A DNA stretch of 64,000 bases. Source: Synechococcus sp. PROS-9-1 (GTDB taxonomy: Bacteria > Cyanobacteriota > Cyanobacteriia > PCC-6307 > Cyanobiaceae). Location: contig NZ_CP047961.1 in NCBI RefSeq assembly GCF_014279775.1, forward strand, positions 1,922,001 to 1,986,000. Reading direction: 5' to 3'. The translations under genes were made by a program, and so were the position numbers. How positions within the stretch are numbered: position 1 is the stretch's first letter; every line of letters begins with the position of its first letter. Below, one piece after another: positions 8,066 to 16,982 of the stretch. The notes under the pieces were generated by a model. It saw only the letters and a program-made list of their open reading frames with translations, was not told the origin of the DNA and ran no database searches.

Positions 8066-9170
8066 GGTTGTAGAGCTCCTTCAGTCCAACTTCACTGGCA
8101 GTCGCCACACCACGGTCGGTGATCAGAGCGGTCACAAGCCGAGCTGGGGTGACGTCGAAGGCCGGATTAAACCCGGCACAACCATCAGGCGTGAGCTGCA
8201 CGCTCACGATTTCACCAGCAGACTCCCCAGCGATCACCCGCCCCTGAATGGCGGTCACTTCCTCAGCGGAACGCGCCTCAATCGGAATTTCTGCCACCCC
8301 ATCTGCAAGGCGCCAATCGATGGTGGACGTCGGCAGGGCGACATAAAAGGGCACGTTGTTGTCGTGAGCCGCCAGGGCCTTGAGGTAGGTGCCAACTTTG
8401 TTGCACACATCGCCGCAGCGCGTGGTGCGATCCGTCCCAACGATCACAGCATCCACTTGGCCATGCTGCATCAAGTGACCACCTGCGTTATCCACAATCA
8501 CGGTGTGCGGCACCCCCTCACGCGCCAACTCATAGGCCGTAAGCGATGCCCCTTGATTGCGCGGCCGGGTCTCATCCACCCAAACATGAATGCTCAACCC
8601 AGCGCGATGGGCCTTATAAATCGGTGCCAATGCCGTTCCCCAATCAACGGTCGCCAACCAACCCGCATTGCAGTGGGTGAGCACCTGAAAGGGCTCGTTC
8701 TGCCTTGCGCTGGGTCGCTGCTCGGCCAGCGACCGGAAGAGATCGAGGCCATGCTCCCCAATCGCCTCGCACATCGCCACATCTTGATCAGCAATCAGCG
8801 CCGCCTCCCGCCGAGCCGCAGCCGCTCGCTCCGCTTCCGGCAAAGGTTGCACCAAATCCCGCACCCGTTCCAAAGCCCAACGCAGGTTCACGGCTGTAGG
8901 TCGACTTGCATTGAGCTGATCAAAGGCTTGGGCCAAGCCCGCATCGCTGGCGTCGTCTTGAAGGGCGAGCATTAGGCCATAGGCGCCGGTCACACCGATT
9001 AATGGCGCACCACGCACCACCATGGTGCGGATCGCATCTGCCGCCTGATCACAACGCGTCAGCCTTCGGGTGATCAGGCGATGGGGCAACAGGGTTTGAT
9101 CGATCACACCTACGGAGCGCTGATCGGCTTCAAGCCAAATCGTCCGCCAGGCTTGGCCCTCAATGTTCAT
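8058..9170 (-). CDS. mtnA: S-methyl-5-thioribose-1-phosphate isomerase
   Basis: 370 residues from the ATG at 9170 (MNIEGQAWRTIWLE, the family's usual start). A GTG at 9215 would add 15 residues. Motifs are MVVRGAPLIGVTGAYG, THCNAGWLAT (catalytic Cys), HVWVDETRPRNQG, and VGTDRTTRCGDVCNKVGTY (catalytic Asp). MtnA isomerises the aldose phosphate to the ribulose form in methionine salvage and in 5'-deoxyadenosine disposal. It is followed directly by the aldolase. No mtnB, mtnC, mtnD or kinase/phosphorylase gene lies nearby. Confidence 0.96.
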   Translation of the reverse strand: MNIEGQAWRTIWLEADQRSVGVIDQTLLPHRLITRRLTRCDQAADAIRTMVVRGAPLIGVTGAYGLMLALQDDASDAGLAQAFDQLNASRPTAVNLRWALERVRDLVQPLPEAERAAAARREAALIADQDVAMCEAIGEHGLDLFRSLAEQRPSARQNEPFQVLTHCNAGWLATVDWGTALAPIYKAHRAGLSIHVWVDETRPRNQGASLTAYELAREGVPHTVIVDNAGGHLMQHGQVDAVIVGTDRTTRCGDVCNKVGTYLKALAAHDNNVPFYVALPTSTIDWRLADGVAEIPIEARSAEEVTAIQGRVIAGESAGEIVSVQLTPDGCAGFNPAFDVTPARLVTALITDRGVATASEVGLKELYNRG

Positions 9171-9224
9171 GGTCGAAACGCGCCAGTTCTCCGGAACAAT
9201 TGTTTTACCACTCACGTTTGCGAC

Positions 9225-9752
9225 TCAAATCGGTCGATATCCAAACCAGTCAGGCACCTGCTGCTGACTTTCACCATCGAGCTGGCGATGAAGATGCACG
9301 TAAATACTGTTGCTCCCTGTTAATGACAACTGTTCAATCGCCAAGCAATCATCCACAGCACTGAGATCGTCCTTGTGCTGCTGAAGCGCATCCAGCAACC
9401 AGCGCTTCTTCGCTGCTGCTTTGGCGGCTTGCAGCGACGGGGCCACCACAAGTCCAAAGCGATGCAATTCCGCAAGCGAATCGGGTTGATAACCCCCAAG
9501 GTTGACGAACCACAGGCGCTGCGTCTCTGAGGGAGGCTCCAGCTCAAGGGTGACGCGCCAACCGTCAATGCAATGCACGGCCATGTAGCTATCGAGATGC
9601 AACCCGCGACGGCGACCAAACCACTGACGCCGAAGTTCGGGATAGGTGTCCTCGATGCAGCGGCCCGCCACAAAGCGCACATCGTGAAGCTCGATCAAAC
9701 TGCGGTCGGTGCGACCACCCAGGACAACCAAAAACAAAGTGGACTGTTCCAA
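9225..9752 (-). CDS. DUF1543 domain protein
   Basis: 175 residues. The opening STLFLVVLGGRTDRSLIELHD, followed by FVAGRCIEDTYPELRRQWF, matches the DUF1543 family pattern (LGGR, IE-HD). A second, weaker copy of the pattern (LWFVNLGGYQPDSLAELHRFGLVVA) follows in the C-terminal half, which suggests an internal duplication. The apparent start is TTG at 9752, only 19 nt after the sufS stop, and no clear ribosome-binding site is visible. It is probably read through from the suf operon. The function is unknown, and it is predicted to be cytosolic. Confidence 0.82.
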   Translation of the reverse strand: MEQSTLFLVVLGGRTDRSLIELHDVRFVAGRCIEDTYPELRRQWFGRRRGLHLDSYMAVHCIDGWRVTLELEPPSETQRLWFVNLGGYQPDSLAELHRFGLVVAPSLQAAKAAAKKRWLLDALQQHKDDLSAVDDCLAIEQLSLTGSNSIYVHLHRQLDGESQQQVPDWFGYRPI

Positions 9753-9771
9753 GCGCTAACAGCGAACGGAC

Positions 9772-11040
9772 CTAGCCATGCTCACGAAAAAAGTCGATCA
9801 CACTGACGAGCTCATCAGCGAAACGATCAATCTCAGCGTGAGTTGTACAAAAACTGAGGCTCGCGCGAGCTGATCCGGTCACGCCATACAGCCGATGCAG
9901 CGGTTGGCAGCAATGGTGACCACTGCGAATACAAACACCGGAGAGATCAAGCATCGCCGCGATGTCATTGGCATGAACACCCTCCACCACAAATGTGGCA
10001 AGGGCTCCTCGATCAGGCTGCTGCTCAGGCGTGGGACCAAGAATGCGCAAACCGTTAATCGATTGAAGCCGGCCAAACAGATGGGTGGTGAGCTCCGCCT
10101 CCCAGGCCTGAATCGCATCGAGTCCAAGGGTTTGCAAATAAGTAATTGCAGCACCCATGCCGATCGCTTCACCAATGGCTGGTGTGCCCGCTTCAAACTT
10201 GTGGGGGAGTTCCGCCCAGGTGCTGTGATCCAAGAACACCTCTTGAATCATCTCGCCACCACCGAGGAAGGGTGGCATCGCCATCAAGGTTTCTTGCGAA
10301 GCCCATAGAAAACCCATTCCGGTGGGGCCACATAGCTTGTGAGATGAGCCCACAAGAAAATCAGCCCCGAGACTTTGCACGGCAATGGATTTGTGAGCCA
10401 GGCTTTGGCAAGCATCCACCAAAACCTTGGCCCCTACAGCATGGGCAAGGGCTGCAATCTCTTCGATCGGGTTGCAGCACCCCAGGGTGTTGCTGATATG
10501 GACCAAGCTCACCAAGCGCGTTTTCTCTGAGAGCTGATCGCGCAAGTCGGCGAGGTCGAGGGTGCCGTCAGGGGTCACACCCACATGCCTGAGTACGCAA
10601 CCGGTGCGCTCAGCGAGCAACTGCCAAGGCACCAAGTTGCTGTGGTGCTCCATCACGGTGAGCAGCACCTCATCACCCGCCTTCAGCTGGGCATCACCCC
10701 AACTGCGTGCCACCAGATTGATGGCTTCCGTGGCATTGCGCGTGAACACAATCTCTTTTGAACTCGATGCACCGATCAAGCCAGCGGTGGTGGCACGAGC
10801 CGCTTCAAACGACTCCGTGGCACGGGCGCTGAGCTGGTGGGCACCTCGATGCACATTGGCGTTGTCGCAGGCGTAGTAATGCTGAATCGCGTCGAGCACC
10901 ACATGAGGCTTCTGACTGGTGGCCGCATGATCCAAATAAATCAGGGGCTGACCAGAGCTCGAAACCTGATTAAGTATTGGGAAGTCAGCACGCACTCGTT
11001 CCGCAAGAGTTACGGCAGCGTTACGAGGAAGTGTTGTCAT
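9772..11040 (-). CDS. sufS: cysteine desulfurase SufS
   Basis: About 422 residues from the ATG at 11040 (MTTLPRNAAVTLAERVRADF). That ATG overlaps the sufD stop by four bases (ATGA). The open frame extends 64 codons further upstream but lies inside sufD. Group II desulfurase features are YLDHAATSQKP, NVHRGAHQLS, the PLP lysine in GSSHKLCGPTG and the active-site Cys in IRSGHHCCQPLH. SufS takes sulfur from cysteine and passes it to the SufBCD scaffold. No SufE-type partner lies in the window. Confidence 0.97.
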   Translation of the reverse strand: MTTLPRNAAVTLAERVRADFPILNQVSSSGQPLIYLDHAATSQKPHVVLDAIQHYYACDNANVHRGAHQLSARATESFEAARATTAGLIGASSSKEIVFTRNATEAINLVARSWGDAQLKAGDEVLLTVMEHHSNLVPWQLLAERTGCVLRHVGVTPDGTLDLADLRDQLSEKTRLVSLVHISNTLGCCNPIEEIAALAHAVGAKVLVDACQSLAHKSIAVQSLGADFLVGSSHKLCGPTGMGFLWASQETLMAMPPFLGGGEMIQEVFLDHSTWAELPHKFEAGTPAIGEAIGMGAAITYLQTLGLDAIQAWEAELTTHLFGRLQSINGLRILGPTPEQQPDRGALATFVVEGVHANDIAAMLDLSGVCIRSGHHCCQPLHRLYGVTGSARASLSFCTTHAEIDRFADELVSVIDFFREHG

Positions 11041-12269
11041 GACGTCATCCCTCCCACTTGCAAGCTGCCGCCCAACCAGCGCTGCGAGGCATCGAGAGGC
11101 AAGCGATCCAGCACTTCCTTGCAGTACCCACGCAGCAGCAAGGCTGCTGCCGAGGACTGCGTAATGCCACGGCTGCGCAGATAAAACAGCTGATCCTCCT
11201 GGAGCTGACTCACAGTGGCCCCGTGGGTGCAACGAACGTCATCGGCCACGATCTCTAACTCGGGCTTGGCATCAACACGGGCGCGTCCCGAGAGCAACAA
11301 GCTCCTGCTGAGCTGGGAGGCGTTGGTGCGCTGCGCCGGCCTCGGCACTTGAATCGCTCCATTAAAAATACTGTGAGAGCGATCAGCTGCAATCGTTTTT
11401 TGCACTTGATCCAGCGTGCCTTCAGGGCCCTCAAAACGCACAGCGGTATGGACCGCAAACTGCTGATCAACAGCAGTGACGGAAAGGCCATGAATCGAAG
11501 TGGAAGCTTGGCCATCCACCTGCACAACCCTCGGCTCCAGTCGCCCAAACGACCAGCCCTGAGACACCGAAACCAGGGAGTAGTGACTTCGCGATTCTTG
11601 CTCCACAGCCAGGTTGGCGAGCAGTGCCTCTTGGCCGTCGCCTAAGGCAAGCAAGCCGTGGTTCACCTTGGATTCCTGGCCAAGATGAATTTCGAGGAGA
11701 TGACTATGGGCAGCCTGGCCCTGAGCACTCACAACCTGGAGAAACTCGAGCTCTGCTTTTTCCTCAACCAGCAACAAAACCCTGGTTGGGACCAACATGG
11801 CGTCGGCCGCAAGCATGACCAACTCAATCGGTGGAACGTTGCCACGGATGCGTAACGCCAGAATCTGCTGACTCACTCCGTGGTTGAGCTCCACCGACCA
11901 ATCCGACGCGCAACGACAACGGGACAAGGTATGGCCGAGGGCTTGCTGCAACTCAGCGCCCTCAAGCAGCGAAATCCCTGCCGGCAAGGTCACACCCTGC
12001 AAGGGATCCTGACTGCCATCAATCACAAGTCTGAGGGCCTGCTCAGGAGCGCTCGGCCAGCTGTCAGCACTCGAGCGATGACTTCTTTGATCCGCTAACG
12101 ACAGCTGAAACAGCGCCTCTAGGCGAGTGAGATCAGTAAGCCTCCACGACTCCTGCTTCCTACTGGGAAAGCCCTGCTCTGACAGAGCCAAGCGTCCGCG
12201 GCGCTGAACCGGCTCCAGTGTCCCTGCTGGTGCAGGAAGCTGTATCAACCAACCCTCAGGCATCGCCAT
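11037..12269 (-). CDS. sufD: Fe-S cluster assembly protein SufD
   Basis: 410 residues. The C-terminal beta-helix end shows the SufB/SufD signature EDQLFYLRSRGI and the conserved His in DDVRCTHGATV. The N-terminal half is divergent, as usual for cyanobacterial SufD. It forms the SufBC2D scaffold with SufB and the ATPase SufC. The ATG at 12269 follows the sufC stop by 2 bp, and a second in-frame ATG at 12263 is also possible. Confidence 0.96.
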   Translation of the reverse strand: MAMPEGWLIQLPAPAGTLEPVQRRGRLALSEQGFPSRKQESWRLTDLTRLEALFQLSLADQRSHRSSADSWPSAPEQALRLVIDGSQDPLQGVTLPAGISLLEGAELQQALGHTLSRCRCASDWSVELNHGVSQQILALRIRGNVPPIELVMLAADAMLVPTRVLLLVEEKAELEFLQVVSAQGQAAHSHLLEIHLGQESKVNHGLLALGDGQEALLANLAVEQESRSHYSLVSVSQGWSFGRLEPRVVQVDGQASTSIHGLSVTAVDQQFAVHTAVRFEGPEGTLDQVQKTIAADRSHSIFNGAIQVPRPAQRTNASQLSRSLLLSGRARVDAKPELEIVADDVRCTHGATVSQLQEDQLFYLRSRGITQSSAAALLLRGYCKEVLDRLPLDASQRWLGGSLQVGGMTS

Positions 12270-12271
12270 CG

Positions 12272-13060
12272 TTAGGCCACCCCCTCGGCCGCGAGCTGCT
12301 GATCCACCCAGTCGTAACCAATTTTTTCCAACTCAACAGCCAATTCACTCCCCCCGGTTCGCAAGATGCGACCAGCCCCCATCACGTGGACGTAATCCGG
12401 AGTGATCTCATCTAAAAGCCTTTGATAGTGGGTGATCAGCAACGTGCAGTTGTCTGGACTCGCCAACTGATTCACACCTCCAGCAACGATGCGCAAGGCA
12501 TCAATATCAAGGCCAGAGTCGGTTTCGTCGAGGATCGCGACCACGGGATCCAGGAGGGCCATCTGAAGAATCTCGTTGCGCTTTTTCTCGCCACCAGAGA
12601 AACCCTCATTCACGCTGCGTTCAAGAAAGGCAGGGTCCATTTGCACCACTTGCAAGCGGTCACGCACGTGATCGTCGAAATCAAACGTGTCGAATTCTTC
12701 CTTACCTTGCTTCTCGCGCCGGGCATTCGTAGAGACCCGCAGAAACTCGAGATTGCTCACTCCAGGGATCTCAATCGGGTACTGGAATCCCAAGAACACT
12801 CCAAGTCGAGAGCGCTCTTCGGGCTCCAACTCAAGAAGGTCACGGCCTAGATAGCGCACAGACCCAGACGTCACGCGATAGGCAGGGTGACCAGCCAAAA
12901 CCTTGGACAACGTGCTCTTCCCGCTTCCATTACGACCCATCACGGCATGAATCTCGCCGGCTTTCACCTGCAGGTTCACCCCATTCAGGATCGGCTTGTC
13001 CTCAACGGACGCATGCAGATCATTGATTTCGAGAAGCGGCTCGGCGTCGGGACGGATCAC
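12272..13060 (-). CDS. sufC: Fe-S cluster assembly ATPase SufC
   Basis: 262 residues, an ABC-type ATPase without membrane segments. Walker A is [12 protein letters not shown], the signature is [14 protein letters not shown], and Walker B is [19 protein letters not shown]. The SufC-specific H-loop is [10 protein letters not shown]. The start is GTG at 13060. ATP hydrolysis drives remodelling of the SufBCD complex. It lies between sufB (50-bp gap) and sufD (2-bp gap). Confidence 0.97.
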   Translation of the reverse strand: MIRPDAEPLLEINDLHASVEDKPILNGVNLQVKAGEIHAVMGRNGSGKSTLSKVLAGHPAYRVTSGSVRYLGRDLLELEPEERSRLGVFLGFQYPIEIPGVSNLEFLRVSTNARREKQGKEEFDTFDFDDHVRDRLQVVQMDPAFLERSVNEGFSGGEKKRNEILQMALLDPVVAILDETDSGLDIDALRIVAGGVNQLASPDNCTLLITHYQRLLDEITPDYVHVMGAGRILRTGGSELAVELEKIGYDWVDQQLAAEGVA

Positions 13061-13110
13061 GTCAGAAGAAAACGAAGAGAAAAACGAGTTTTAGAAGTTT
13101 GGAGCTGGGA

Positions 13111-14550
13111 TTAACCCACCGAACCCTCAAGCTTGAGAGCAAGAAGTTTGTCGGCCTCAGCCGCAAACTCCATGGGGAGTTGATTAAACACATCCCGACA
13201 GAAACCGCTCACCATCATCGACACGGCTTCTTCGAAGCCGATGCCACGGCTTTGGAGATAAAACAATTGGTCTTCCGACATGCGACATGTACTGGCCTCA
13301 TGTTCGATCGCAGCTTGAGGCTGCTGAGAACGGATGTATGGGTAGGTGTTCGCTGCAGCTTGATCTCCAATCAGCATCGAATCGCATTGGCTGTAATTCC
13401 GAGCACCCTTCGCATTCGGACCAACTTGAACCAGACCTCGATAACTATTGCTTGAGTGACCAGCGCTGATTCCTTTGCTCACAATTGTGGAGCGGGTGCG
13501 TGGACCTACGTGCACCATTTTCGTTCCGGTATCAGCTTGCTGGCGATTATTCGTGAGAGCCACTGAATAAAACTCACCAACTGAATCGGCACCCTGCAAC
13601 ACACAGCTTGGATATTTCCAAGTAATGGCTGAACCCGTTTCGACCTGCGTCCAACTAATCCGACTGCGTGCGCCTCGGCACTGGCCGCGCTTGGTCACAA
13701 AATTATAAATACCTCCAACACCATTTTCATCACCAGCGTACCAATTTTGGACCGTAGAATATTTAATCGAAGCATCATCTAAAACAACCAACTCCACGAC
13801 AGCAGCATGAAGCTGATTTGTATCAAACATCGGCGCGGTACAACCTTCCAAGTAACTCACCGATGCTCCTTCTTCAGCAACAATCAACGTGCGCTCGAAT
13901 TGTCCGGTATCTCCGGAATTAATTCTAAAATACGTGGAAAGCTCCATCGGGCATTCCACACCTTTGGGGATGAACACAAATGATCCATCACTAAAAACAG
14001 CAGAGTTTAAAGCCGCAAAATAATTATCATTACTAGGAACAACCGAGCCGAGATACTTCTCGATCAACTCTGGATGCTCAACTACAGCCTCACTAAAGGA
14101 GCAAAACACCACTCCATGTTCTGCCAACTTTTCTTTGTAAGTGGTTGCGATCGAGACACTGTCAAAAACAGCATCCACAGCGACATTGCTTAGCCTTTTT
14201 TGCTCGCTAAGAGGAATTCCCAGCTTTTCAAATGTCTCAAGAAGCTTGGGATCAACTTCATCGAGACTTTGCTTTTTCTCTTGCTGCTTTGGTGCAGCAT
14301 AATAAACAATATCTTGATAATCAATTGCTTTATAGCCCAGTGAAGCCCAATCAGGTTCTTGCAACTTAAGCCAATGGCGATAAGCCTTAAGCCGAAAATC
14401 AAGGAGAAATTCCGGCTCATTCTTTTTAGAAGAAATCAGTCGCACTACCTCCTCACTAAGACCTTTTGCGATCTTCTCGGTTTCGATGTCAGTAACAAAT
14501 CCGTACTTGTACGGCTGACTAACTAGATCGCGTGTGGAGGTGCTGGTCAT
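13111..14550 (-). CDS. sufB: Fe-S cluster assembly scaffold SufB
   Basis: About 479 residues from the ATG at 14550 ([18 protein letters not shown]). An upstream TTG at 14559 overlaps the ftrC stop and is less likely. Diagnostic stretches are [25 protein letters not shown] and [12 protein letters not shown]. SufB is the core scaffold on which the new cluster forms. The gene follows ftrC by 5 bp in one operon. Codon use in its first half is more AT-rich than in its neighbours (TTTTTAGAAG-type runs near 14400), but nothing suggests transfer. Confidence 0.97.
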   Translation of the reverse strand: MTSTSTRDLVSQPYKYGFVTDIETEKIAKGLSEEVVRLISSKKNEPEFLLDFRLKAYRHWLKLQEPDWASLGYKAIDYQDIVYYAAPKQQEKKQSLDEVDPKLLETFEKLGIPLSEQKRLSNVAVDAVFDSVSIATTYKEKLAEHGVVFCSFSEAVVEHPELIEKYLGSVVPSNDNYFAALNSAVFSDGSFVFIPKGVECPMELSTYFRINSGDTGQFERTLIVAEEGASVSYLEGCTAPMFDTNQLHAAVVELVVLDDASIKYSTVQNWYAGDENGVGGIYNFVTKRGQCRGARSRISWTQVETGSAITWKYPSCVLQGADSVGEFYSVALTNNRQQADTGTKMVHVGPRTRSTIVSKGISAGHSSNSYRGLVQVGPNAKGARNYSQCDSMLIGDQAAANTYPYIRSQQPQAAIEHEASTCRMSEDQLFYLQSRGIGFEEAVSMMVSGFCRDVFNQLPMEFAAEADKLLALKLEGSVG

Positions 14551-14555
14551 GGACT

Positions 14556-14915
14556 TCAACCTGCCGTGGCGTGAATCGTTTCAGTGCTGATCGTCTGGTC
14601 CTCACCGCGGAAGGGATTGTCCTCGGTGAGAAACAACATGCAATGGCAATCATTGCGCTCTCGCATTGGCACGCAAGGACAGTTCCAAAACGCCTGAGAA
14701 ACCTCAGCTTGCTTGTCTTCGTAGTGACGACAGGGGCAAAGCGCGCCACCTAAATCGTCTTTGTGTTTAGCAAGACCCTTTAAGACAACAGCCGTCACGC
14801 CAGGGTCGCTACAAAAGTAGGTCCCGGTTCGTTGGGCGTACGTTTCGGCAAATTTGCGAATGACCTCAAGGCTTTCAGCTGTCGGCTCTGTGCTGCCAGC
14901 GGACGCATCGGACAT
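14556..14915 (-). CDS. ftrC: ferredoxin:thioredoxin reductase catalytic beta chain
   Basis: 119 residues from the ATG at 14915. The six conserved cysteines appear as CPC (60, 62), CPC (79, 81) and CHC (90, 92), with CPCRHYEDK diagnostic. They hold the [4Fe-4S] cluster and the redox disulfide that passes electrons from photoreduced ferredoxin to thioredoxin. An extra Cys at 35 is present. It is the first gene of the suf operon, 5 bp before sufB. A light-dependent redox enzyme needing an Fe-S cluster is therefore produced with the machinery that makes clusters. Confidence 0.96.
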   Translation of the reverse strand: MSDASAGSTEPTAESLEVIRKFAETYAQRTGTYFCSDPGVTAVVLKGLAKHKDDLGGALCPCRHYEDKQAEVSQAFWNCPCVPMRERNDCHCMLFLTEDNPFRGEDQTISTETIHATAG

Positions 14916-14942
14916 TGGGCTCAAGGGGGGAAAGGAGAGGAC

Positions 14943-14967
14943 GTAATCAGAACGAAAGTCTGATTAC
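14943..14967. promoter_or_regulatory. 25-bp palindrome upstream of ftrC-suf, candidate operator
   Basis: Perfect 9-bp inverted repeat (GTAATCAGA, 7-nt spacer, TCTGATTAC), 27 bp upstream of the ftrC ATG in the sufR-ftrC intergenic region. Its length, symmetry and position fit a dimeric regulator site, SufR being the obvious candidate. It does not match the CAAC-N6-GTTG site described for SufR in freshwater cyanobacteria, so assignment to SufR is inference. It could also be part of the mRNA leader. Confidence 0.5.
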
Positions 14968-14999
14968 ACTCCGGCCAAAGGACAGACCGAGACCGAGAT

Positions 15000-15019
15000 A
15001 CGAAACAAAAAGGTTTCGT
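15000..15019. promoter_or_regulatory. second palindrome in the sufR-ftrC intergenic region, candidate operator
   Basis: Inverted repeat ACGAAAC, 6-nt spacer, GTTTCGT. The AAAC-N6-GTTT core has the same geometry as the published SufR box (CAAC-N6-GTTG), with one base changed in each half. That makes it the better SufR-site candidate of the two. It lies 85 bp from the ftrC start and 175 bp from sufR, so it could control both directions. Confidence 0.5.
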
Positions 15020-15193
15020 TTCTACGAGACTAAGGCACAGATCCATCGTCCGGAGACCCCACCATTCTGAAGGGGCGAACACCCGCTGAGCAGACTTCCT
15101 TCCAATAATTCGTGAACCGAGGCGAAGGCCTTGGGGAACTCACACGACGGTTGCGGCCTTCCCGTGGCATCGTGAGTTCAATAGCTTCAACCC

Positions 15194-15835
15194 ATGGGAG
15201 CTCAAGCGCAGGCCCCTACCCGCGAAACCACGCTCACCTTGCTTCTCAGGCAGGGAGAAACCAGTGCGGCCTCATTGGCAGAGACGTTGGGAATTTCTGT
15301 GCAAGCGATGCGCAGGCATCTGCGCAGCCTCGAAGACGATGAACTCGTCGAGGCCAGTCCCACAACAGCGGGCCCAGGACGTCCATCCAACCTGTGGAGA
15401 CTCACCTCGAAAGGGCACCAACACTTCCCCGACGGCATCGAGAACTTTGCATTAGGTCTGCTTGAGTCCATGGCAGCGACCTTGTCGCCTGAGGTCATGG
15501 CCGATCTCCTCCGTCAGCAAGCCCTAGAGAAAGCCACTCTGTACCGCAAAGAGCTGGGGAACGCACCGCTCGAGGAGCGAGTCCGGGCGCTTGTGAATCT
15601 GCGCTTAAAAGAGGGTTACGTCAGCGACATGCAACCAGCCCCAAGTGGTTCGGGTTGGTGCGTCAGTGAATTTCACTGCTCAGTGCAGAGAATTGCTGAG
15701 GAATATCCAGCGGTCTGTGATCAAGAGCTACAGCTGATCAGGCACACCTTTCCGGACTGTCTTGTGGAGCGGGTGCATTGGCGCCTGGAATCAGGACATT
15801 CCTGTGGTTTCAGCATCGCCCCTAAGCAGGACTGA
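15194..15835 (+). CDS. sufR: Fe-S biogenesis transcriptional repressor SufR
   Basis: 213 residues. An N-terminal winged-helix/DeoR-like HTH (TLLLRQGETSAASLAETLGI, then SVQAMRRHLRSLEDDELVEA) is followed by an effector domain with cysteines in GWCVSEFHC, AVCDQEL, PDCLVERV and GHSCGFSI. SufR dimers bind a [4Fe-4S] cluster through C-terminal cysteines and repress the suf operon when clusters are plentiful. Its position divergent from ftrC-sufBCDS is the classic arrangement. The next gene starts 3 bp after the stop. Confidence 0.95.
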   Translation: MGAQAQAPTRETTLTLLLRQGETSAASLAETLGISVQAMRRHLRSLEDDELVEASPTTAGPGRPSNLWRLTSKGHQHFPDGIENFALGLLESMAATLSPEVMADLLRQQALEKATLYRKELGNAPLEERVRALVNLRLKEGYVSDMQPAPSGSGWCVSEFHCSVQRIAEEYPAVCDQELQLIRHTFPDCLVERVHWRLESGHSCGFSIAPKQD

Positions 15836-15838
15836 TTC

Positions 15839-16270
15839 ATGGCTGAACGGCCGCTCTTCGGTTCAGGCCCCCTATCTCGCGCTGATGCCGAGCAGATTGA
15901 AGCCACGTTGCTTCCCAACCTCGATCGTCACCACCTTCGCCTCCTAGCCCACTGTCTACGCAGCTTTCAAGTGATCGCAGATCCGCGACACTCAGGTCCA
16001 CTTCCCGGCCGAAGCGAGCTCGAGCAATGGCTCTTGGAGCAGCCGCAATTGGTTGACGAGCCTCAATTCCGCGACTTACTGCTCCACCAATTTCTTGCCG
16101 CCGCGCAGCAGCTAGAAAACCTCGCCAGACAACAAGACCTCTCTCCTTTGGAACTCAACCTGGGAGAACTCATTGAAGCCAGCACTAAGGCGTCCAAAGC
16201 CAGGATCGAGGGACCGCACAACCATCCCTCGGACTGCGATCATCCAATACAAGAGTCATCCCCCTCATGA
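15839..16270 (+). CDS. conserved hypothetical protein, 143 aa
   Basis: Soluble, mostly helical-looking protein (MAERPLFGSGPLSRADAEQI, then LLPNLDRHHLRLLAHCLRSF). The C-terminal tail is His- and Ser-rich and disordered-looking (GPHNHPSDCDHPIQESSPS). There is no signal peptide, membrane segment or motif that I recognise. It sits 3 bp after sufR and overlaps cpcS by four bases (ATGA), so it is translationally coupled to both. A role in iron-dependent control or phycobilisome assembly would only be guilt by association. Confidence 0.75.
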   Translation: MAERPLFGSGPLSRADAEQIEATLLPNLDRHHLRLLAHCLRSFQVIADPRHSGPLPGRSELEQWLLEQPQLVDEPQFRDLLLHQFLAAAQQLENLARQQDLSPLELNLGELIEASTKASKARIEGPHNHPSDCDHPIQESSPS

Positions 16271-16878
16271 CCTCGGCCATTGCCAACGCTGTCCATTTCT
16301 TTCAACAGAGTTGCGGTCGCTGGCGATCACAACGCAGCGTTCATCACCTCTTGCACCGACGAGCAGAAGCGGGTGGATCTCTCATCGTTGTGGAAGATCT
16401 CGATCCGAATGACCCACGGCTGCAAACACTGGCTGAGCAACACGGCCAATCCCCGGGGAGCATTGCAGGAGGCAGCTTTGTGCGCTGGAGCGCCTCGATG
16501 GCATGGGATCAGAACGGCGATGCCCATGACGGCGAAACAGTGTTTGGCCTGATCCCAGATGGCGATGACGGACGCAGCGGCACCCTGCTTCGCGATTTGG
16601 GCTACGCCGAAAAAGCACCGGCCACCTCGACCTTCCAAATGGATCAGCAGGACGGTCTCATCCTCTGCACCAGCTACGAAACCATGACCGTCTGGGAACG
16701 CTTCTGGTTCACCAGCCCAAATGTGAGGTTGCGCTCCAGCACGGTGGAAGGCCTTTCGAACAACGCATCCTTTTGCATGGAAACGCGTTTGAGCGAAGAA
16801 ACCGAGGACATCACAGAGGCGCCAGCAGGGTCAAAGGATGAGTCATTGGAACCACTTTCGGCCCCATTCGGCTGGTGA
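16267..16878 (+). CDS. cpcS: phycobiliprotein chromophore lyase, CpcS/CpeS family
   Basis: 203 residues. It has the lipocalin-like S-type lyase pattern: FFQQSCGRWRSQRSVHHL near the start, WDQNGDAHDGETVFGLIPD mid-protein, DGLILCTSYETMTVWERFW and LRSSTVEGLSNNASFCMETR near the end. S-type lyases attach phycocyanobilin to the Cys-82/84 site of several phycobiliprotein subunits in the cytosol. The acidic C-terminal tail is not part of the fold. It overlaps the upstream hypothetical gene and lies 104 bp before cpcG. Confidence 0.88.
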   Translation: MTSAIANAVHFFQQSCGRWRSQRSVHHLLHRRAEAGGSLIVVEDLDPNDPRLQTLAEQHGQSPGSIAGGSFVRWSASMAWDQNGDAHDGETVFGLIPDGDDGRSGTLLRDLGYAEKAPATSTFQMDQQDGLILCTSYETMTVWERFWFTSPNVRLRSSTVEGLSNNASFCMETRLSEETEDITEAPAGSKDESLEPLSAPFGW

Positions 16879-16982
16879 GATCGCACGGCAGCAACTATTA
16901 CGGACTGTGAGTGCTGACCTGCGAAGAAGAGGTGCACCGGACTCTTCTTCTACGATCGCTGGCGAAGGATGATGAAGATTGC

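Noticed and set aside
7478-8975. Two long plus-strand frames (7478-8122 and 7995-8975).
   Set aside because: Antisense shadows of the aldolase and mtnA genes, with no motifs and no ribosome-binding sites.
11041-11232. A 64-codon N-terminal extension of SufS.
   Set aside because: It lies inside sufD. SufS homologs start at the ATG that overlaps the sufD stop.
14925-15193. A canonical CAAC-N6-GTTG SufR box.
   Set aside because: I looked for it in the sufR-ftrC gap and did not find an exact match; only the variant palindromes reported above.
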